In this document: positions 58,146 through 64,000 of the stretch, one piece after another
Layout of the letters: each line of letters opens with the position of its first letter
Position numbering within the stretch: the first letter of the stretch is position 1
From: Cytophagales bacterium
GTDB taxonomy: Bacteria > Bacteroidota > Bacteroidia > Cytophagales > Cyclobacteriaceae
Assembly: GCA_025359125.1 (NCBI GenBank)
Contig: JANYHI010000068.1
Span: forward strand, 1 to 64,000
Length of the DNA stretch: 64,000 nucleotides
Reading direction: 5' to 3'
Notes under the pieces: model-generated
Database searches by the model: none
What the model was told of the DNA's origin: nothing
The model's input: only the letters and a program-made list of their open reading frames with translations
Translations under genes and position numbers: made by a program

Positions 58146-59414
58146 ATGTTCAATTCATCTACTTCACCTTTAGCAGAGCGACTCCGGCCTACCAAATTGG
58201 AAGACTTGATTGGGCAAGAGCATTTGGTGGGCGAAAATGGAATTATAAGAAAAGCGATACAAACAGGTAATATTCCCTCAATGATCTTGTGGGGACCGCC
58301 TGGCGTTGGTAAAACAACTATAGCAAACATTATTGCAAATGAAGTGAAGCGACCATTCCAAATGCTAAGTGCAGTAAGTGCAGGTGTAAAGGATGTGAGA
58401 GAAGTAATTGAACAGGCAAAAAGAACAAGTCGGGTTATTTTATTTATTGATGAGATACACCGTTTCAATAAATCGCAACAAGACGCGCTGCTGGGCGCTG
58501 TAGAAAAAGGAACCATCACATTGATTGGAGCCACAACAGAAAATCCATCCTTTGAAGTAAACTCCGCTTTGCTTTCGCGATGCCAAGTTTATACGCTGAA
58601 GTCTTTGAACGAAGAAGATCTCTTGAAATTAATTGATCAGGCATTCAAGCGCGATGTGGAGTTGAAGAACAGAAAAATAATTGTTCAAGAGCATCAAGCA
58701 CTTTTAAACATTTCTGGTGGCGATGCCCGAAAATTATTGAACATCATAGAATTGATAAGCGAGTCTACTTCAGGTGATGTTACTATAACAGACGCACTGG
58801 TTGTAGAAGTTGCTCAAAAGCGAATAGCTATTTACGATAAAAAGGGAGAACAGCATTATGATATCATCTCTGCTTTTATCAAGTCTATAAGAGGCAGCGA
58901 CCCAAATGCAGCTATTTATTATTTGGCAAGAATGATGGAAGGCGGTGAAGATGTCAAGTTCATAGCACGAAGAATGGTGATATTGGCCTCAGAAGATATT
59001 GGCAATGCCAACCCTACTGCGTTAGTAATGGCTACCACCACTTTTCAAGCGGTAGATATGATTGGCTATCCGGAAGCGCAATTAATTCTTTCGCAATGTG
59101 CGATTTATTTGGCAAGTTCGCCCAAGAGCAATTCGGCCACCGTAGCAATTGGAAAAGCAATGAATGTGGTTCGCGAAACAGGAGACCTTGCTGTACCGTT
59201 AGCCATTCGCAATGCGCCTACTAAATTGATGAAAGATCTGAACTATGGAAAAGATTATCAATACGCACATAACTTTGAAAATAATTTTGCTAATATGGAA
59301 TTTTTGCCTGATCAAATTGCCGGTTTAAAATTCTATGAGCCGGGAAATAATCAGCGAGAGATTGAGTTGAGAAATTTTTTAAAGAAACTGTGGAGAGAAA
59401 AATATGAATACTAA
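58146..59414 (+). CDS. rarA: replication-associated recombination protein A (AAA+ ATPase)
   Basis: A 422-residue AAA+ protein of the RarA/MgsA/WRNIP1 family. Walker A GPPGVGKTTIA (about 49-59), Walker B ILFIDEIHRFN, sensor 1 ATTENPS and the sensor-2 SGGDARKLLN are all present, then the C-terminal tetramer domain with AIYYLARMMEGGEDVKFIARR and the MPGC-like C-terminal region. It acts at stalled forks and in clamp handling. The start at 58146 is ATG. It follows DUF3667 by 5 nt. Confidence 0.96.
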   Translation: MFNSSTSPLAERLRPTKLEDLIGQEHLVGENGIIRKAIQTGNIPSMILWGPPGVGKTTIANIIANEVKRPFQMLSAVSAGVKDVREVIEQAKRTSRVILFIDEIHRFNKSQQDALLGAVEKGTITLIGATTENPSFEVNSALLSRCQVYTLKSLNEEDLLKLIDQAFKRDVELKNRKIIVQEHQALLNISGGDARKLLNIIELISESTSGDVTITDALVVEVAQKRIAIYDKKGEQHYDIISAFIKSIRGSDPNAAIYYLARMMEGGEDVKFIARRMVILASEDIGNANPTALVMATTTFQAVDMIGYPEAQLILSQCAIYLASSPKSNSATVAIGKAMNVVRETGDLAVPLAIRNAPTKLMKDLNYGKDYQYAHNFENNFANMEFLPDQIAGLKFYEPGNNQREIELRNFLKKLWREKYEY

Positions 59415-59425
59415 ATCAGTGGAAA

Positions 59426-59485
59426 GTTATTCGTTATCAGTTATAAACCACTCAACTAATCATGAATAGCAATTAACCTTATAAC
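59426..59485. repeat. intergenic inverted GTTAT/ATAAC repeat cluster, copy 2
   Basis: GTTAT words begin at 59426, 59433 and 59440, exactly 7 nt apart; ATTAAC and ATAAC end at 59477 and 59485 on the other side. The two sides are complementary, as in the copy at 7607-7687. It fills the spacer between rarA and the vWA gene. Confidence 0.5.
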
Positions 59486-59494
59486 AGACAAAAA

Positions 59495-61567
59495 ATGCAG
59501 AGCCTTCAATTTGAAACCTCACCTTACTACATACTACTATGTATTGCATTGGGTGTGGGCTATGCATTTGTTCTGTACCGCACCAATCATGTGTGGAGTA
59601 AACTAGTGAATCAAATTCTTTTTGGGTTGAGGGCAGCGATGGTAGCTCTTCTAGCTTTTTTATTGTTAGGGCCTATTTTAAAATTCACTGACAATCTATT
59701 TGAAAAACCATCGGTTGTTTTTTTACTGGATAACTCCACTTCAGTAAAAGAATCGATTGACTCTGTTGGTAGAAAAAAAATCATCAACGATCTTGAACAG
59801 ACGAGTCAAAAAATCAAAAGTCAGGGGTATGATGTTTTGTATAAAGATTTGGCAAATAATAAAATTCAACAAATTCAATTCCTAAATCAAACTTCAGATT
59901 TAAGTGCCGGTATTAAGGCTATTACAACCGAATACGAAGGGAAAAATTTAGGTGCGATCATTTTAGTTTCTGACGGAATCTATAATAATGGAACCTCTCC
60001 ACTCTATACACCCACGCGCGTTCCTATTTATACGGTAGGCATTGGCGATACTACCGATCGTACAGATTTGATATTGAAGAATGTATCTTATAATAAAATT
60101 ACCTATCAAGGAAATAAATTCCCGATTCAGGCTGAGGTTGCAGTAGTTGGCTTGCCCGATCAGCAAGTCGTTGTTTCTGTTTTGAAGAACGGAAAATTAA
60201 TTTTGAAAGAAGAACAAAATTCAAAATCTAAGCTAGTAGCTGATTTTAGTTTTTTAATAGAAGCTACCGAAAAGGGACTGCAACGATTTGATATTGTTGT
60301 TGATCCGGTGCGATCAGAAGTTTCAACAAAGAATAATCGCACTAGTATTTTTATTGACGTAGTAGAAGGCAAAAAGAAAATTTTACTGATTGCCCCCGCA
60401 CCGCATCCTGACATTAAGGCCATCCGATCGGTGATAGAGAAAAATTCTAACTATGAATTCATTTTACACATTCCTACAATAGCCGAGGCGCCTCCGGAAT
60501 TCTTAAAACTAGGAGTAGCCGATTTGGTAATTTTTCATCAGGCATCAGACAGAAGTAATAGAACAGCACCACTGTATCAACGCTTTAAGAATTCAGCTTC
60601 ATTATTTCTCATGTTAGGCACTCAATCGAATCTTCGCAGTTTGGTACAAAATCAAATTCCATTAACTTTTGAAAATCTAGGCCAATGGGATGAGGTAACA
60701 CCCGTTATCAATACTGCATTTCATGATTTTAATTTCCCTGAAAATGCAAATGGTGTGATCGCAAAATATCCACCAATAGAAGTTCCATTTGGGAAATTCT
60801 CTTATCCCAACACAGCAAACATATTAATGCACCAGCGAATTGGCTCAGTAACTACAGATCGCCCGTTATTATTAAGTTGGGATGACGACAAACACAAAAT
60901 TGCAGTATTAGTTGGTGAAGGTATTTGGAAATGGAGATTAGGAGAATTTTCTGATACTGAAAAGACCGAAGTATTTGATGACATTTTTTTGAAACTATTT
61001 CAATACTTAAGCACAATGAACGATAAACGAAAATTTAGAAGTTTTCCGCTGAAAAGTGAATTTGCAAATGCCACCACAGCAGTTATCGAAAGTCAGGTGT
61101 ATAATAGTTTGTTTGAACCTATTTATGGAAATACCATTTCAGTTGAGTTGAAAGATGAGCAAGGTAAAATTACACGATACGAGTACGTAACTAGCCCCGG
61201 AGGCAGCCGCTACCAGATTGGCGGATTGAAAGAAGGTGCTTATCAATTCAAATCATCAACAGAGGTAGATGGGAAAAGAGAAGAAGTGCGCGGACAGTTT
61301 TTAGTAACTGCTCAAAATATTGAATCACAAAATTTAACTGCCGATTTTGGTTTACTCAGGAAGCTATCTGCAACAACGGACGGAAAATTTTATAGTGCTA
61401 ACCAAATGTCAGAACTTTCTGCTCATTTCAAAGAGGAGAAACCGCAAGCATTAATTCATACCGAAGAATCATTCAATTCGCTTATCAATCTAAAATGGTT
61501 TTTCTTTTTGCTGCTTACTTTAATAAGTATCGAATGGTTTTTGAGAAAATATCTTGGTTCTTATTGA
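59495..61567 (+). CDS. von Willebrand factor A-like membrane protein, unknown function
   Basis: A 690-residue protein with two N-terminal membrane helices (about 10-28 and 45-65), a large periplasmic part and one C-terminal helix (WFFFLLLTLISIEWFL). The vWA-like fold begins at about 75: VVFLLDNSTSV provides a D-x-S-x-S MIDAS, and IILVSDGIYNNGT follows. Such proteins in Bacteroidota are relatives of BatA/BatB and of aerotolerance-type membrane proteins, but the remaining length (200-640) with Ig-like sections is not assigned. Convergent with the SOD gene with 2 nt between stops. Confidence 0.75.
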   Translation: MQSLQFETSPYYILLCIALGVGYAFVLYRTNHVWSKLVNQILFGLRAAMVALLAFLLLGPILKFTDNLFEKPSVVFLLDNSTSVKESIDSVGRKKIINDLEQTSQKIKSQGYDVLYKDLANNKIQQIQFLNQTSDLSAGIKAITTEYEGKNLGAIILVSDGIYNNGTSPLYTPTRVPIYTVGIGDTTDRTDLILKNVSYNKITYQGNKFPIQAEVAVVGLPDQQVVVSVLKNGKLILKEEQNSKSKLVADFSFLIEATEKGLQRFDIVVDPVRSEVSTKNNRTSIFIDVVEGKKKILLIAPAPHPDIKAIRSVIEKNSNYEFILHIPTIAEAPPEFLKLGVADLVIFHQASDRSNRTAPLYQRFKNSASLFLMLGTQSNLRSLVQNQIPLTFENLGQWDEVTPVINTAFHDFNFPENANGVIAKYPPIEVPFGKFSYPNTANILMHQRIGSVTTDRPLLLSWDDDKHKIAVLVGEGIWKWRLGEFSDTEKTEVFDDIFLKLFQYLSTMNDKRKFRSFPLKSEFANATTAVIESQVYNSLFEPIYGNTISVELKDEQGKITRYEYVTSPGGSRYQIGGLKEGAYQFKSSTEVDGKREEVRGQFLVTAQNIESQNLTADFGLLRKLSATTDGKFYSANQMSELSAHFKEEKPQALIHTEESFNSLINLKWFFFLLLTLISIEWFLRKYLGSY

Positions 61568-61569
61568 AA

Positions 61570-62304
<735 letters not shown>

Positions 62305-62442
62305 TTTAAGTAGGTTGTGTTTTAATTTCTTGTTGCTCTAATTCAATTTTTATGAAGCCGAAATGACGGGTCTTTCATTTTACAATATTCTAAATTTACT
62401 TAAAAAAATCCATAGCTTGCATTAACCAAAAGTTGTAATCAT

Positions 62443-63414
62443 ATGGCAGAAGTATTATACGATGAAGTCCCCTCACTAGATCTTGCAGATTTCACAGGTA
62501 CGGATCCTCAAAAAAAGAAAAAATTTGTGGCTGCGTTGGGGGCTGCGTATAATAACATTGGGTTTGTTGCCATTCGTAATCATTATTTGACAGACGATCT
62601 TTCCGCTCGTTTGTATGATGTAATCAAAAAGTTTTTTGCGCTACCTGATGCCGCAAAGCAACAATATGAAATAGCTGGATTGGCCGGACAAAGAGGTTAT
62701 ATTGGAAAGGGAAAAGAACACGCAAAAGGAAGAAACACAGGAGACCTAAAGGAATTTTTTCATGTTGGCCAAGAAGTATTGGACGGAGATCCAATAAAAT
62801 CAGAATATCCGGATAATATCTGGCCTAAAGAATTGCCGGAGTTTGAAGCCATTGCCTTAGAAGTTTATAAACGATTGGAGAAAACAGGCGTGCAAATGTT
62901 AAAAGCAATTGCACTTTATTTGAATCTTCCAGAAGATTATTTTGATCAAAAAGTAAAACACGGAAACAGTATTCTTAGGCCGATACACTATTTTCCCATT
63001 AAAAATCCGGATGCCGTTCCTTCTGATGCAGTGCGTGCCGCAGAACATGGAGATATTAATTTGATAACGTTGTTGATGGGCGCTAGCGCAGATGGCTTGC
63101 AAGTGCTGAGGCGCGATGGGAAATGGATTCCAATCACCGCGCTGCCAGAACAACTTGTAGTAAACGTTGGCGACATGCTAGAGCGATTAACTAATAAAAA
63201 ATTAAAGTCAACAATCCATCGGGTTGTTAATCCGCCTCGCGATCAAATGAATAAACCACGATATTCCATTCCTTTTTTTATGCACCCTCGCTCTGAAATG
63301 AGTTTGGCAGCCTTAGCTGGCTGCGTTGATGCTGACCATCCGAAGCAATGGGAAGATATCACAGCAGGAAATTTCTTAAATCAGCGTTTGCGCGAAATTG
63401 GTTTAAAGAAATAA
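62443..63414 (+). CDS. isopenicillin N synthase-family 2OG-Fe(II) oxygenase
   Basis: A 323-residue protein with the DIOX_N region (PSLDLADFTGTDPQKKKKF, NNIGFVAIRNH) and the 2OG-Fe(II) core. The facial triad is present: His and Asp in EHGDINLITLL and His in STIHRVVNP; the 2-oxoglutarate Arg is in PRYSIPFFMHP. It hydroxylates or oxidises an unknown small molecule using 2-oxoglutarate and oxygen. It lies between SOD and the chrA-like gene with no shared function evident. Length fits the family. Confidence 0.93.
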   Translation: MAEVLYDEVPSLDLADFTGTDPQKKKKFVAALGAAYNNIGFVAIRNHYLTDDLSARLYDVIKKFFALPDAAKQQYEIAGLAGQRGYIGKGKEHAKGRNTGDLKEFFHVGQEVLDGDPIKSEYPDNIWPKELPEFEAIALEVYKRLEKTGVQMLKAIALYLNLPEDYFDQKVKHGNSILRPIHYFPIKNPDAVPSDAVRAAEHGDINLITLLMGASADGLQVLRRDGKWIPITALPEQLVVNVGDMLERLTNKKLKSTIHRVVNPPRDQMNKPRYSIPFFMHPRSEMSLAALAGCVDADHPKQWEDITAGNFLNQRLREIGLKK

Positions 63415-63421
63415 TCCAACA

Positions 63422-64000
63422 TTGAACAAACAAGTTCGATATTCAGATTTTTTAAAAGACGTTTTACTTCTTTCTGTTTCTAGCTTTGGTGGACCTCAGG
63501 CGCACATTGGGCATTTTCAAAAAGTGCTAGCACAAAAAAGAAACTACATTACCGAAGAAGAAATTATTGAATTAAATGCATTGTGTCAGGTATTACCCGG
63601 CCCAACATCTACACAAACACTTTCGGCTATTGGCTACAAACTTGGTGGCCCTAACCTAGCCTATTTAACTTTACTAATTTGGATGTTGCCTTCAGTTATC
63701 ATAATGACTGCGGCCGGCTTATTAATAGGAAGTTTCGAATCAAAACAAATAACGCTTTCGTTCACTCGGTTTATTCAACCTATGGCGGTTGGGTTTGTAG
63801 CTTTTGCTGCCTACACAATTAGTTTAAAATCAATCACTAGATTCAGGGCTTTTTTAATTATGATGGGTGCTGGGGTGGCTGCTTTTTTTATCAGAACGCC
63901 ATTTGTATTTCCAATTACATTGTTGATAGCCGGAGCAATAACTGCCTTTAATTATAAGGCTCATCCGCGTGAGCCTAAATCAAAATTTGAAGTGCGTTGG
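63422..64000 (+). CDS. chrA: chromate transporter ChrA-like, 3' end cut by window
   Basis: 193 codons are visible, to the window edge. SVSSFGGPQAHIGHFQK and LNALCQVLPGPTSTQTLSAIGYKLGG are hallmarks of the CHR domain, followed by membrane helices (LTLLIWMLPSVIIMTAAGLL, FIQPMAVGFVAFAAYTISL, RTPFVFPITLLIAGAITAF). TTG at 63422 is the likely start, since no ATG precedes the conserved region, and it lies 7 nt after the 2OG gene stop. Full ChrA has about 390 residues with two CHR domains; only the first is visible. Chromate transport is the family name; the physiological substrate is not shown. Confidence 0.9.
   Translation, partial: MNKQVRYSDFLKDVLLLSVSSFGGPQAHIGHFQKVLAQKRNYITEEEIIELNALCQVLPGPTSTQTLSAIGYKLGGPNLAYLTLLIWMLPSVIIMTAAGLLIGSFESKQITLSFTRFIQPMAVGFVAFAAYTISLKSITRFRAFLIMMGAGVAAFFIRTPFVFPITLLIAGAITAFNYKAHPREPKSKFEVRW

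Overview
The window looks like a chromosomal segment of a Bacteroidota member, most likely of the Cytophagales. Supporting this are a type IX secretion/gliding lipoprotein of the SprE/PorW type, a SusC/SusD glycan-uptake locus, 7TM-DISM signalling, DUF2141 and DUF3667 proteins, a non-phosphorylating GapN, few Shine-Dalgarno sequences, and several promoters fitting the Bacteroidota TTTG-N19-TAnnTTTG pattern. The DNA is AT-rich throughout. No phage, complete insertion sequence or CRISPR array was seen. Both ends cut genes: a prolyl oligopeptidase at the left and a ChrA-type transporter at the right.

Layout. 1-14 kb: peptidase, paraoxonase-like protein, sensor kinase, then uvrC, a class A penicillin-binding protein and sprE/porW on the minus strand, followed by an M23 peptidase-bactofilin pair. 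14-17 kb: two small ATP-synthase-associated membrane genes whose expected partner atpB is absent; a penicillin acylase homologue is coupled to them instead. 16.9-30 kb: a polysaccharide utilisation locus with two GH144-type (glycoamylase-domain) lipoproteins, a membrane sensor, SusC, SusD, a LamG lipoprotein and a periplasmic GH3 enzyme. This set is best explained as a beta-1,2-glucan locus.

30-46 kb: gapN, deoC, a nuclease, a giant TPR protein built from an exact 238-residue super-repeat, two tiny YYQR membrane proteins, a DUF2520 protein, a cysteine desulfurase behind a RelE-type toxin-antitoxin pair, a cassette of unknown genes, glmM and an NqrM-like protein. 46-53 kb: mazG, a tripartite HipBST-type toxin-antitoxin operon with three equally spaced operators, ruvX, def, an aminotransferase, an alpha/beta hydrolase, an M50-like membrane protein and tRNA-Ser(UGA). 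53-64 kb: an Ig-like secreted protein, an alkyltransferase-like protein, hicB with a frameshifted hicA, threonine aldolase, a DUF3667 protein, rarA, a vWA membrane protein, a Tat-type superoxide dismutase carrying a repeat insertion, a 2OG-Fe(II) oxygenase and the partial chrA.

The most unusual item is the sensor at 18.2-20.2 kb. A 7TM-DISM receptor is followed by a coiled coil and then by a zinc ribbon plus helix-turn-helix that look like the DNA-binding end of an IS1595-family transposase without its catalytic domain. It is translationally coupled to a GH144 gene and lies directly upstream of susC, so it is a candidate membrane-bound regulator made from a domesticated transposase.
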